A DNA stretch of 64,000 bases from Carettochelys insculpta (lineage: Eukaryota; Chordata; Testudines; Carettochelyidae). The DNA is taken from assembly GCF_033958435.1 (NCBI RefSeq), contig NC_134146.1, forward strand, positions 26,186,501 to 26,250,500. The letters run 5' to 3'. A program made the translations under genes and the position numbers. A model generated the notes under the pieces. That model was not told where the DNA came from. It saw only the letters and a program-made list of their open reading frames with translations, and did no database searches. This document shows positions 35,725 through 45,094 of the stretch, piece by piece (the stretch's first letter is position 1; each line of letters opens with the position of its first letter).

Positions 35725-36756
35725 TCAAGACACTTTCTTTTGAGTCAGTTCTGCACTAAATTGCCTTTTTCTATTCTGGTGCATTGCATGCTGGGAGTTA
35801 TAAGCTGTGTCTACACGTGCCGGCTACTTCGAAGTAGCAGCACTAACTTCGAAATAGCGCCCGTCGCGGCTACACGTGTTGGGCGCTATTTCGAAGTTAA
35901 CTTCGACGTTAGGCGGCGAGACGTCGAAGTCGCTAACCTCATGAGGGGATCGGAATAGCGCCCTACTTCGACGTTCAACGTCGAAGTAGGGACCGGGTAG
36001 ACGATCCGCGTCCCGCAACGTCGAAATTGCCGGGTCCTCCATGGCGGCCATCAGCTGAGGGGTTGAGAGACGCTCTCTCTCCAGCCCCTGCGGGGCTCTA
36101 TGGTCACCGTGGGCAGCAGCCCTTAGCCCAGGGCTTCTGGCTGCTGCTGCTGCAGCTGGGGATCCATGCTGCAGGCACAGGGTCTGCAACCAGTTGTCGG
36201 CTCTGTGGATCTTGTGTTGTTTAGTGCAACTGTGTCTGGGAGGGGCCCTTTAAGGGAGCAGCTGGCTGTTGAGTCCGCCCTGTGACCCTGTCTGCAGCTG
36301 TGCCTGGCACCCTTATTTCGATGTGTGCTACTTTGGCGTGTAGACGTTCCCTCGCAGCGCCTATTTCGATGTGGTGCTGCCCAACGTCGAAGTTGAACAT
36401 CGATGTTGCCAGCCCTGGAGGACGTGTAGACGTAATTCATCGAAATAGCCTATTTCGATGTTGCTACATCGAAATAAGCTATTTCGATGTTGGCTTCACG
36501 TGTAGACGTAGCCATAGTTGGGTAGCTCTATTTTCCTTTTTGGGTCAGGCTCCCTGGAAAGGCTACATCTCCCATGATGTACCACACAACCTCTTCAGAG
36601 AGAAATCCATAGTGTATTATGGGAGATGTAGTCTTCCAGGGAGCCTAGCCATAGGAAGAATGGGGACCCAAACTATAACTCTCATAAGACAACGTGCTGA
36701 TAGGGAAATACAGTTTACAATTTTGTTGAACTGACCCAAAATAAAACAATTAAAAA
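35725..36756. repeat. Foldback repeat split by a Harbinger-derived MITE
   Basis: The left arm has TGAGTCAGTTCTGCAC, GCATTGCATGCTGGGAGTTA and then, past the MITE, GGCTCCCTGGAAAGGCTACA. The right arm returns with GATGTAGTCTTCCAGGGAGC, CTATAACTCTCAT and GTTGAACTGACCC. Removing the MITE (35803-36513) and one ATA restores a roughly 320-bp hairpin element. Non-coding. Confidence 0.7.
35803..36513 (-). mobile_element. Harbinger-derived MITE, copy 3 (711 bp)
   Basis: Same length and structure as copy 2 (15077-15787), flanked by a perfect ATA/ATA triplet duplication (35800-35802, 36514-36516). The Myb-gene end is on the left, with a start codon at 36100-36102 and a stop eight codons later. The transposase end is on the right, with the same truncated Met-Asp-Pro-Gln-type start on the minus strand near 36165. 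CpG and TCGA content is well preserved, especially in the subterminal arrays, which suggests a fairly recent copy. Confidence 0.93.
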
Positions 36757-37004
36757 CCTACAGCTGGTCAATGCTACCTGACTCTAGCTCAGTCTGTTTT
36801 ATTGTGATGTAGATATGTGTGCTCCAGCTGCTGTGTGAGCTCAGGGAACCCTCCCTCCTCAAAGGGTCCTGGAGCCCGGGCTGCAGCAAGAGCCTGCGTG
36901 TCTAAATCACAATTAAATTGCACTTAGCCTCAGCGCTAGGAGCCTGAGTCAGCTGCCATAGGCCAGCCACAGGCTTTTAACTGCAATGTAGACATCCCAT
37001 CTAA
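36757..37004. repeat. Probable MITE or LTR relic
   Basis: Contains GATGTAGATATGTGTGC on the left and TTTTAACTGCAATGTAGACA on the right. A CCTCAGCGCTAGGAGCCTGA segment is typical of dispersed turtle repeats. Exact ends not resolved. Confidence 0.35.
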
Positions 37005-37420
37005 TTGTAGACACTTAGTGCACTTTGATCTACTTCCATTTCAAAAAAGACTAAATAAACGTGCACTAAGAAACTGCTACTGCAAGTCAGCAGGGTCGAA
37101 AGAGTCCTCAGCCAGATACTCTGCAGTAGGCTTGTGTGGGGTAGATTCACACTCCAGCTGACAGAAAATTAAACATGTGTACACATTATCTTTACTTTAT
37201 CTTTACATATTATCTTTACGTACATCTCTGGAATGCCCAGATATTTCAGTGGGAGTTCTGCCCAAGCAGAGCTTGCAGTATAAGACGCTGATTTTGACAG
37301 GCAGCCAGAAAGGAAAATAGGGCTTCCAAACTACAGCCCCCATGGGGCAATGCACCATAATGGAAAAATGCACTTTCTTGCAAAACTGACTCAGAATGAA
37401 GTGGCTTTGAAGCTGTGTCT
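37005..37420. repeat. Dispersed repeat, copy B
   Basis: Partner of 33230-33660, in the same orientation (see that entry for the shared blocks). It carries a short local duplication of TTATCTTTAC at 37186-37220. Non-coding. Confidence 0.6.
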
Positions 37421-37584
37421 GTATAGCTAAATAAAAAATAATGTAAGGACCAGCTGTCCTGTGCTCTTTTAGGTGTCAAGGGTGACATAGGAAACACAGA
37501 AATTTAGATCCAGGTCTTGCCATTTACGTAAAGGACGAGGAAATTTTTTACTTATAATGAGTTAACATATGATTTAAAATGTGT

Positions 37585-37950
37585 GGCTGAGTCTATACCA
37601 CAGACTTTTGTCAAAAGAAGTTACCATCAGGACATATTTCTTGACAGAATCTCTGTTGACAGAACATGTCCACACCTAATAGAGGCTCCCCGTTGATGCC
37701 CTCTGCCAACGGAGGCTGGCCAGACTGCCCAGCCCTCTGTCGACAGAACAGCCAACCAGAAGCTGTGTAAATAGGGCTGCCCAGTGAACCAGAAGCCCTC
37801 TCTGTCAACAGAGGGCCCCTGGAGCACCTACACTATTTTTTTGTCGACAGAAGTGTTATGTCTCATATGGGAGTGACTTAACTCTCCTGAGAAAACTGCC
37901 ACGTTCTGTCAACAGTTTCTCGACAGAATGTATTTCTAGTGTGTTTCCCA
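37585..37950. mobile_element. MITE-like repeat with TGTCGACAGA motifs
   Basis: Left end GGCTGAGTCTATACCACAGA. The interior has repeated TCTGTCGACAGA-type and TCTGTTGACAGA motifs in both orientations, giving foldback. The right end is decayed near CTAGTGTGTTTCCC. Non-coding. Its termini belong loosely to the GGCTnnGTCTAcAC group seen elsewhere here. Confidence 0.5.
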
Positions 37951-38052
37951 AAGGGCTGATTGCCACTGGGCATTACAGTTACACAAAATAAAGGATGGCA
38001 CAATGAGTCACTCTACGATACACACCATTTATAACCTTAACCAGGTTGTTAC

Positions 38053-38883
38053 CAGTGCCATAACTAGCTAATTTTGCGCATGAGGCACGAATATAAAATT
38101 GCACCCCAACACATTTATAAATTCATAGTAGTTATTTTGTAGAAAAAGGGGCAATAATAAATAATAAATGATAACAAAACCACATTTATTTATTATACTT
38201 ATGAGGGGATCATGCCTACCCAAGACCTGAAGATACCAGCTGTATAAGATCTCTCTGGAGGTTAACGAGTAGGTGCAAAACATGCCAAGGCAGATGCAGT
38301 TGAGGAGATCACCTTGCCTGTCCAGAAGAAATGGGTCAGGCAGGAGGTACTAAGCACCAACTGAGCTGTACAGTTCCCTAGAAAGAGCATTATCCAGGTG
38401 GGAAGACAGCAAATTGGACATACTGCCTATCAGAATGACCCTGCCATAAGTAGTTACTGGGACAGAAAATTTGTTTGAGGAATTCAGGCAAGGAAGAGAT
38501 TGAGCTCTGTTCCTAGGTGGCACCCTGGGGAGGAGTGTAAGAATGTTATCTGCATGTTGGATCTAGCAAAGGGGTCATTACCTATTCCAGAACCCTAGAG
38601 TAGGGGTTTTGCGGCCTGCAGCAGCACCTGCTGCTGCTGCCAGGACAAAGGCAGCTGCAGCTGGTGGGGGGAGTTGGAGCGGAGGCCACCGGCGCCACTG
38701 GCTGCAGCTGCCTTTGTTCTTGCAGCAGCAGCAGCTGCCACCGCAGGCAGCATAACGAGCTGATTATGGCTCTTAAAGAGCCACATGCAGCTCAGAAGGA
38801 GCTGCCTAGCCGGCTAAATGTGCCCCCTCAGATGTGGTCCTTGAGGCAAGTGCCTCAGTAACTTCACCCTTGTTATTGTCCTG
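38053..38883. mobile_element. Non-autonomous hAT-like element, second family member
   Basis: The ends match 7640-8750 in opposite orientation: CAGTGCCATAACTAGCTAAT next to TTTGCGCATGAGGCACG on the left; GAGGCAAGTGCCTCAGTAAC and CACCCTTGTTA on the right. The flanking octamers GTTGTTAC and CGTGTTAC agree at 6 of 8 bases. The interior differs from the first copy and includes a GC-rich CAG/CTG block (38610-38750). No transposase. Confidence 0.75.
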
Positions 38884-39025
38884 CGTGTTACCCACATTAT
38901 GGGAATGCACAACTTTTGTCTTGAGACCAAATTCTAAACTGTGACTGAGCTCTGCACTATAAGAGTGTGTGGCAAAATGCTCATGAAAGAAAGGTTACTC
39001 ACCATAGTAACGGTGGTTCTTCGAG

Positions 39026-39190
39026 ATGTGTCCCCGTAGGTGCTCCACATTAGGTGTCGGGCTCGCCCGGTGCCGCAGATCGGATCTTCCAAGCAGTTTC
39101 TGCCGGACCACGCATGCGCTGGTGCGCGCCACTCCCTTGCGCGCTCCTGGCCACGTGCGCGATCCGGTCCCCGCCAGTTCCTTGACCAAC
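39026..39190 (+). repeat. DIRS left inverted terminal repeat (element 3' end)
   Basis: Pairs with 44925-45094 as described for the whole element. The outermost 40 bases (38985-39025) extend beyond the shared repeat and pair only with the internal complementary region. Confidence 0.9.
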
Positions 39191-39251
39191 CGCCTCGGAT
39201 GCTCCTGCAAAACACTAAACAGAGATCCGAAGCAGGGACGATGGGCGGGTA

Positions 39252-39352
39252 GTGGAGCACCCATGGGGACACATCTCGAAGAACCACCGTTACTACGGTG
39301 AGTAATCTCTCTTTCTTCTTCGAGTGTCCCTGTGGGTGCTCCACATTAGGTG
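39252..39352. repeat. DIRS internal complementary region
   Basis: Left half 39252-39314 (GTGGAGCACCCATGGGGACA ... GAGTAATCTCTCTTTC) is the inverted copy of 38986-39048. Right half 39314-39352 (TTCTTCTTCGAGTGTCCC ... CCACATTAGGT) is the inverted copy of 45056-45094. The two element ends are thus juxtaposed in one place, which can template their joining during circle formation. Confidence 0.9.
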
Positions 39353-39393
39353 ACTACCCTGCAGTAACCCAAGATAGGAGGTGGGTAATCGGA

Positions 39394-40575
39394 TTATGTG
39401 CAGCTTGTCCCCGAGAGGACCGCTGTCGAGAGACGGGTATCCTCTTGGAATACCCTGTGAAGGGCGTAATGTTTGGCGAAGGTGTCATAGGATGACCAGG
39501 TTGCCGCTCTGCAAATGACTTTTAGCGCAACGCCCTTGAAAAAGGCTGTTGATGCCGCCACCGCCCTAGTGGAATGAGCCCTGGGCGTGGCCAGTAAAGG
39601 AGTCTTTTTGAGTTCGTAGCACATTTTTATGCAGGATATGATGTGCTTCGAGATTCTCTGCGAAGAAAGACCTTCTCCTTTCGATTTGGGAGCGAGAGAG
39701 ACTAGGAGTCTATCCGTTTTCCGGAAGGACTTGGTCCTATCTATATAGAAGGCTAGCGCCCTCCTCACGTCCAAGAGGTGTAGGCGCGCCTCTTTGTTAG
39801 AGTTATGAGGCTTTGGATAAAACGAGGGTAAAACGATAGGTTCGTTAATGTGAAACTCAGAAGAAACTTTAGGAACAAAGGCTGGATTCAGCCGTATGGT
39901 TACCGCCTCCTTGGAAAAAACAGTGCAGGGTGGCGTCGCCATAACTGCCGCAAGCTCGCTCACCCTGCGAGCTGACGTGATTGCGAGAAGAAAGGTTGTC
40001 TTTATCGTAAGGAGGCGGAGGGAAACCGTGGCCAAAGGCTCGAACGGTGGTCCCGTTAGCGCATTAAGCACCAGGTCCAAGTTCCATGAAGGTGGAAGCG
40101 GTTTCCGAGGGGGGTATAGGTTTACCAACCCTTTGAGGAACCTGGTAACCATGGGATGGGCGAACACCGTGTGCCCTTCCTCTTCGTGTCTGAACGCCGA
40201 AATGGCGGCAAGGTGGACCTTTAACGAGGATAGTGAGAGTCCTCCTCTCTTGAGGTCCAGTAAATACTCTAATATTACGGGTATAGGCACCAAAAGGGGG
40301 GCCAGCTGTTTGGTAGAACACCATGCCGTGAAGCGAGTCCATTTCTGCTTGTAGGTCTTCCTGGTGGAAGTCCTCCTGCTACTTTCTAGGACTTGTTGCA
40401 CTTCCTCCGTACATGTGCTCTCTAGGGAGCTGAGCCATGGATTAACCACGCTTGTAGTCGCAGGCCTTGGGGGTGCGGATGCACTATGGACCCCTGGGCT
40501 TGCGTGAGCAGATCCGGCGCCACCGGAAGGGGCATCGGTGGACGCCCCGACATGCGCAGGAGTAGGGGGAACCAT
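39394..40575 (-). CDS. DIRS-like tyrosine recombinase
   Basis: The C-terminal part of a long open frame. The recombinase proper probably starts at a Met near 40575 (MVPPTPAHVG...), overlapping the RNase H phase by about 150 nt, as usual in DIRS elements. The core shows ITSARRVSELAAV (catalytic Arg), RAHSTRAVAAS (His-x-x-Arg), then CRAATWSSYDTFAKHYAL (Trp, then the Tyr nucleophile in KHY). A phage-integrase-like N-terminal SAM-type domain precedes it (RKTYKQKWTRFTAWC, LEYLLDLKRGGLSLSSLKVHLAAIS). The product would integrate the circular DNA copy by site-specific recombination in place of a DDE integrase. No stop or frameshift is visible; this ORF appears intact. Confidence 0.85.
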   Translation of the reverse strand: MVPPTPAHVGASTDAPSGGAGSAHASPGVHSASAPPRPATTSVVNPWLSSLESTCTEEVQQVLESSRRTSTRKTYKQKWTRFTAWCSTKQLAPLLVPIPVILEYLLDLKRGGLSLSSLKVHLAAISAFRHEEEGHTVFAHPMVTRFLKGLVNLYPPRKPLPPSWNLDLVLNALTGPPFEPLATVSLRLLTIKTTFLLAITSARRVSELAAVMATPPCTVFSKEAVTIRLNPAFVPKVSSEFHINEPIVLPSFYPKPHNSNKEARLHLLDVRRALAFYIDRTKSFRKTDRLLVSLAPKSKGEGLSSQRISKHIISCIKMCYELKKTPLLATPRAHSTRAVAASTAFFKGVALKVICRAATWSSYDTFAKHYALHRVFQEDTRLSTAVLSGTSCT

Positions 40576-41245
40576 TGCTGTCGATCCCACGTTGGGACTA
40601 TCAGGATCATTCGGGCTCCTTCCCTCCTGGCTTTCTGCAAGACTTTGTGGATCAGCACTGTGGGAGGAAAAGCGTAAAGCAGGGGGCCCCTCCAGGAGAT
40701 CGCGAATGCGTCCCCCAGGGACCCCCGTCCCAGTCCTGCCCTGGAGCAGAATTGTGGGCACTTCTTGTTGTGCTGAGTGGCAAACAGGTCTATCTGGGGA
40801 AAGCCCCATGCGCGAAAAATCGGTCGTAGCAGATCGGGACGGATCTGCCACTCGTGCGTGAGTGCGAAACGCCTGCTCAGCTGGTCTGCCTTCACATTGT
40901 GAGCGCCTGGTAAGTACGAGGCTTTCAAGGTTATATTGTTGGCGATGCACCAGTTCCACAACCGGACTGCTTCCGCACATAAGGCACGGGACCGAGCTCC
41001 TCCTTGCCGATTTATATAAAACATGGTGGAGGTATTGTCTGTACTGATCCTGACTACTTTGCCTTGTATATGGTCTCGAAAGTGTCTGCAGGCGTTGAAC
41101 ACTGCTCTGAGCTCCAGTATATTTATGTGCAGTGACTGCTCCATGGAGGACCGCAGCCCTTGAGTCACCTCTTCGCCCATGTGTGCTCCCCACCCTATGA
41201 GGGAGGCATCTGTAGTAAGAAAAACCGATATTTGTGGTTGGTGGA
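40422..41245 (-). pseudogene. DIRS-like RNase H and methyltransferase-like region
   Basis: This phase carries the RNase H part of the RT polyprotein: TTDASLIGWGAHMG (first catalytic Asp), LHINILELRAV (Glu), VVRISTDNTSTMFYIN (second Asp) and PGAHNVKADQLSR. It continues through PQIDLFATQHNKKCP, a WRGPLLYAFPP segment and ARMILIVPTWDRQQWFPLL. DIRS elements usually carry a DNA N6-adenine-methyltransferase-like domain at this point; I assign it by position and general look only. The domain itself has no internal stop, but it has no start of its own and is cut off from RT by the upstream frame change. It overlaps the recombinase ORF. Confidence 0.8.
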
Positions 41246-42630
41246 AGGGTACCCGTTAGCAAGTTCTTGGGGTTTACCCACCATTGCAGGGATTTGCGCA
41301 CCTCTGCTGTGGGCGACACCACCCTGTGAACGGTGTGTGCTGCCGGTTTGTATACGCTCGCCAGCCAGTGCTGCATGCTGCGCATGTGTAACCTGGCGTT
41401 CTGTACTACGAACGTCACTGCTGCCATGTGGCCCAGAAGCTGTAAGCACGTCAGGACCGGCACCGTAGGGCTGAAGGTGATGACTTGCACGAGGGAGCCG
41501 ATGGCCCGAAAGCGAGTCTCTGGTGGATACACTCTCGCTGTAATAGAATTTATGCGTGCCCCTATGAACTCTATGTCCTGTGGGGGGTCTACCTTTGATT
41601 TTGCCAGATTGATAACCAGGCCGAGCGAAGAGAACGTGCCTGCTGTGACGCGTATCATGCGTAGTACCTCCTCCTTCGAGGCCCCTTTGAGTAGGCAGTA
41701 GTCCAGATACGGGAATATAAATACGCCCTGTCTGTGCAGGTAGGCTGACACCACTGACAAGGTCTTGGTGAAGACTCTGGGGGCCGAGGAGAGGCCAAAC
41801 GGTAGGACCTTGTATTGAAAATGTTCTTTGCCTACCATGAACTGGAGGAATCGTCGGTGAGCCAGATGGATAGTTATGTGAAAATACGCGTCTTGTAAGT
41901 CGAGGGCTGCGAACCAATCTCCATCATCTAGTGCCGTAAGGATGGAGGCGATTGTGATCATCCGAAAGCATTGCTTGCGCAGGTACCGGTTGAGGCCTCG
42001 AAGATCTAAGATGGGCCTCCAGCTTCCTGTCTTTTTCTCCGTGAGGAAGTACCTCGAGTAGAACCCTTTCCCTTGCAGTTGCTCCGGCACTCTTTCCACT
42101 GCCCCTATAAGCATGAGATGGTCTACCTCCTGCTTGAGCCTCGCTACGTGGGAGGCCTCCTGGAGGTGGGGCCTGGGTGGAGGTCGTGGTGGTGGGAGCG
42201 ACTGGAAGGGGATGGCGTACCCCGTGGCTATGATCTCCAGCACCCATTTGTCTGTGGTGATCCTTTGCCACTGGTCGTAGAATGGTCGGAGGCGATGGTG
42301 GAATAACCGCTTCGGATGACCTTGTGCGATGGTAGGGATGGCGCAGCCCTGGATCTGTGTGTCAAACTTGTGGCCTTTGGCCCTGCCCCGAGGACACACG
42401 GCTCTGTTGGGAACGTCGCCTGGGAGTTCTGTACTGCTGGTGCTGTTGATGTCGCCCTTGCTCGTAACCCCTGTGGTACTGGGGACGCTGTTGCTGTTGC
42501 TGGTACTGGTACCGTCTTTGTTGAGGGTAGTACTTTTTCTTTCTGTATGGAGGGGTGTAAATCCCCAGGGTCCTAAGTGTGGCTCTTGAATCTTTACTGG
42601 AATGAAGGACCGAGTCAGTTGATTCAGCAA
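41235..42630 (-). pseudogene. DIRS-like reverse transcriptase, broken at its C-terminal side
   Basis: The frame opens inside gag (first Met at 42630) and encodes an RT domain with recognisable palm motifs: ILDLRGLNRYL, ALDLQDAYFHI (motif A Asp), PFGLSSAPRVFTK (motif B) and FPYLDYCLL (motif C). Motif C should be YLDD. The second Asp is Tyr (TAC on the minus strand, 41698-41700), expected to abolish metal binding. Past about 41240 the protein should continue into RNase H, but that domain is in another phase, so a small indel separates them. The frame stays open by chance and later coincides with the recombinase frame, giving a spurious 1,078-codon open frame. Confidence 0.85.
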
Positions 42631-44617
42631 ACAGCTTCTGCGAGTCGAAGGGAAGATCGACTATCTTTGCCTGCAGATCCCTCGGTATACCCGAGGTCTG
42701 GAGCCAGGACTCCCTTCGCATCACCACTGCCGTAGCTGTGGAACATGCTGCTGTGTCCGCAACATCCAGGGCGATCTGAACTCCCGTCCTCGAGGCCGCG
42801 TAGCCTTCTTGCATGATGGCCTTGAGCACCGGTTTCTTGTCCTCTGGAAGCAAGTCCATGAGGGAGGTTAGCCTAGTGTAGTTGTCAAAATTATGGCTCG
42901 CTAGATGCGCTGCGTAATTTGCCATTCGCAACAGTAGAGTGGAGGAGGAGTAGACCTTTCTGCTGAACAGCTCTAGCTTCTTGGCATCTTTGTCTGTTCC
43001 CCCTGTCTTGAACTGAGATGTCTTTGATCTTTGTTGTGACGACTCCACCACCAAGGAATTTGGTTGTGGGTGGCTGAATAGGAACTCCATGCCCTTTGCC
43101 GGCACGAAGTATTTCGTATCCGCTCTCTTGTGGACAGGCAGAATAGTCACAGGGGTCTGCCATATCATAGTGGCGGACTCCAAGATTGCTTCATCAAGCG
43201 GTATTGCTATTTTGGAGGAGGCCGGAGGTCTCAGATTTTTGAGGAGCTTATGGTGTTTCTCTTGCACCTCTGCTGTCTGGATGCCTTGCGTGAAGGCCAC
43301 CCTCTTAAACAGCTCTTGAAAGTGTTTGAGATCGTCCGGAGGATGGACGTCCCCCGGGGCCGTAGCCTCGTCCGGGGAGGAGAGCGAGGAACAACCAGGG
43401 TACGCCTCTCTGGACCCTTCCGGTTCCTGTTGGTGATGGTACATCCGCTCGCTGGAAGCTTGCAAGGGAAAATCTCGGGGTTCCATAACCAGTTCCCCCT
43501 GAGATACTTGAGTCTCTGTCCCCGTTCGCGATTGCCCTCGGGGATACGGGACCGTCTGTGGGGATCTTTCCCTGGTAGATTGCCGGTGGTGTCTATGCCC
43601 TGCGTGATAAGGGTGACCATGGCAGCATGGGCACTGTTCTTGGGAAGGTGACCTAGACCACTCCCTTGGTGCATACCCTCTGCATCTGGGGGAGCGAGAT
43701 CGTCGAGAGACCTGGGACACTGGAGAGAGCGATTTGTGATAGTACTCCAGCGGCTCAAACCCCAGGAAGGGTGAAGGTGGTCCCAGCCAGGGCGAGGCTG
43801 GTTGTAAAAATGGAGACAGGGGCTTCGGGTAGGCTAGGGGGGACCCCTGCCTTCTAGTTGGAGTCTGCAGCATGAGCGGAGGGCTGAGAGAAAGCAACTC
43901 TGCAGCCCTGTCTGGAGAAGGGCTGCGGTGCCTTGTTTTGTGTGCAGCCTTCCCCCTCCCTTGAGGGGGTAGCTCCGCCCCCCGATGTGTAGGGGATCTC
44001 GGCCCCGTCTGCGCCGTGCTCGGCACGCTTATGGGCGGTGCCGCACGGGCGGTGTCCTCCGGTGCCTGCAGGCTGCGTGCCTGTGCGCTCTGCACTGCCG
44101 GTTCCCCAGGGGTCGGTGCCGCTGCTTGCGGTGCCGCCGGTACCAGCGCTTGTTTAGCCACCGCCCTGCCTGTGGTGCGGGGTGGCTGTTTGATTATCGG
44201 AGGCTGAGCCGCCTCCACGTGGCTCTCCGTGCCACCGCCGATCAGCTGTTGCTGCGGCTGGGGGCTGTGCGCTCCTCCCGTCCCGCTCGCTGTTGCTGCC
44301 GGCAGGGATCGGGCTGGGGAGACTTTCCTCCGTTTTTGCGCTGATGGGGTGAGGGAGGCGGCTTTCCTTTTATGGGCCCCGGAGGGTCCCTCCTGCTGCG
44401 GCCGCTCCGGCACGTCTGGCTGGAGGGCCTTGTCGAAGAGCAGCATTTTAAGCCGCATCTCCCTGTCCTTCCTTGCTCTGGCTGTTAATTTTGCACAGAA
44501 GGAGCATTTCTGCGTGACATGGGACTCCCCCAGGCACCTTATGCAGTGACTGTGCCCATCAGACGCTGGCATTGCCTCTCGGCAAGACTCACATTTCTTG
44601 AGTCCTGAAGAGGACAT
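42362..44617 (-). CDS. DIRS-like gag-type ORF1 protein (751 aa)
   Basis: Open from an ATG 480 nt inside the right end to a stop inside the RT frame. Probably the structural, nucleic-acid-binding protein of the element. Near the N terminus (residues 9-41) Cys/His pairs are arranged CESC...HSHCIRC...CSFC, suggesting a small zinc-binding module. The middle is Pro/Ser/Arg-rich and low complexity. The region around residues 430-640 looks folded, with alternating hydrophobic segments. The tail is rich in Tyr, Gln and Arg. No frameshift or stop, so the ORF is probably intact. It overlaps the start of the RT frame by about 270 nt in another phase. Confidence 0.85.
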   Translation of the reverse strand: MSSSGLKKCESCREAMPASDGHSHCIRCLGESHVTQKCSFCAKLTARARKDREMRLKMLLFDKALQPDVPERPQQEGPSGAHKRKAASLTPSAQKRRKVSPARSLPAATASGTGGAHSPQPQQQLIGGGTESHVEAAQPPIIKQPPRTTGRAVAKQALVPAAPQAAAPTPGEPAVQSAQARSLQAPEDTARAAPPISVPSTAQTGPRSPTHRGAELPPQGRGKAAHKTRHRSPSPDRAAELLSLSPPLMLQTPTRRQGSPLAYPKPLSPFLQPASPWLGPPSPFLGFEPLEYYHKSLSPVSQVSRRSRSPRCRGYAPREWSRSPSQEQCPCCHGHPYHAGHRHHRQSTRERSPQTVPYPRGQSRTGTETQVSQGELVMEPRDFPLQASSERMYHHQQEPEGSREAYPGCSSLSSPDEATAPGDVHPPDDLKHFQELFKRVAFTQGIQTAEVQEKHHKLLKNLRPPASSKIAIPLDEAILESATMIWQTPVTILPVHKRADTKYFVPAKGMEFLFSHPQPNSLVVESSQQRSKTSQFKTGGTDKDAKKLELFSRKVYSSSTLLLRMANYAAHLASHNFDNYTRLTSLMDLLPEDKKPVLKAIMQEGYAASRTGVQIALDVADTAACSTATAVVMRRESWLQTSGIPRDLQAKIVDLPFDSQKLFAESTDSVLHSSKDSRATLRTLGIYTPPYRKKKYYPQQRRYQYQQQQQRPQYHRGYEQGRHQQHQQYRTPRRRSQQSRVSSGQGQRPQV

Positions 44618-44924
44618 TGTTGGTGAGTCTTTCAGTTGTTAATGGGGTACTTAGCACCTTCTCTGTGCTGTTTTCCCCCTCTCCGATAGCCTGCCACGGC
44701 AGGAGGGCTAATGGCCCTAGGTTCCTGGCCTCCGGTGCTCTTCTTGTTACTAGGACTGGACTGAATGCCGTCCCGCTTGTTGTTTCTTTTTTTTTTGAAA
44801 ATAACAACTGGCTAACTTAACAGTAGCCTTAGAACTTGAAATCTTTAAAGAAAAACAGTTAAAACCATTGAATACGCTAACTTGGCCGTAGCCTAGTCAG
44901 ATTCCGTCTGCAGCCGACGGTGGT

Positions 44925-45094
44925 TAAGAGGAACTGGTGGGGACTGGATCGCGCACATGGCCAGGAGCGTGCAAGGGAGTGGCGCGCACCAGCGCATGCG
45001 CGGTCCGGCACAAACTGCTTGGAAGATCCGATCTGCGGTGCCGGGCGAGCCCGACACCTAATGTGGAGCACCCACGGGGACACTCGAAGAAGAA
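44925..45094 (-). repeat. DIRS right inverted terminal repeat (element 5' end)
   Basis: Contains the complement of the left repeat: CAGCGCATGCGCGGTCCGGC, TTGGAAGATCCGATCTGCGG and CACCTAATGTGGAGCACCCA. It would hold the promoter for gag and pol, which begin 300-400 bp further in; no TATA box is obvious. Confidence 0.9.

Noticed and set aside
38610..38760. CAG/CTG-rich block as a coding poly-Gln or poly-Ala exon
   Set aside because: Inside the hAT-like element, no splice sites or conserved frame.
39394..42630. A single 1,078-aa RT-recombinase fusion protein
   Set aside because: Residues between about 470 and 685 are in the wrong phase relative to RNase H. The continuity is accidental.
39896..44344. 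Plus-strand open frames across the DIRS element
   Set aside because: They are antisense shadows of gag, RT and recombinase, caused by high GC content.
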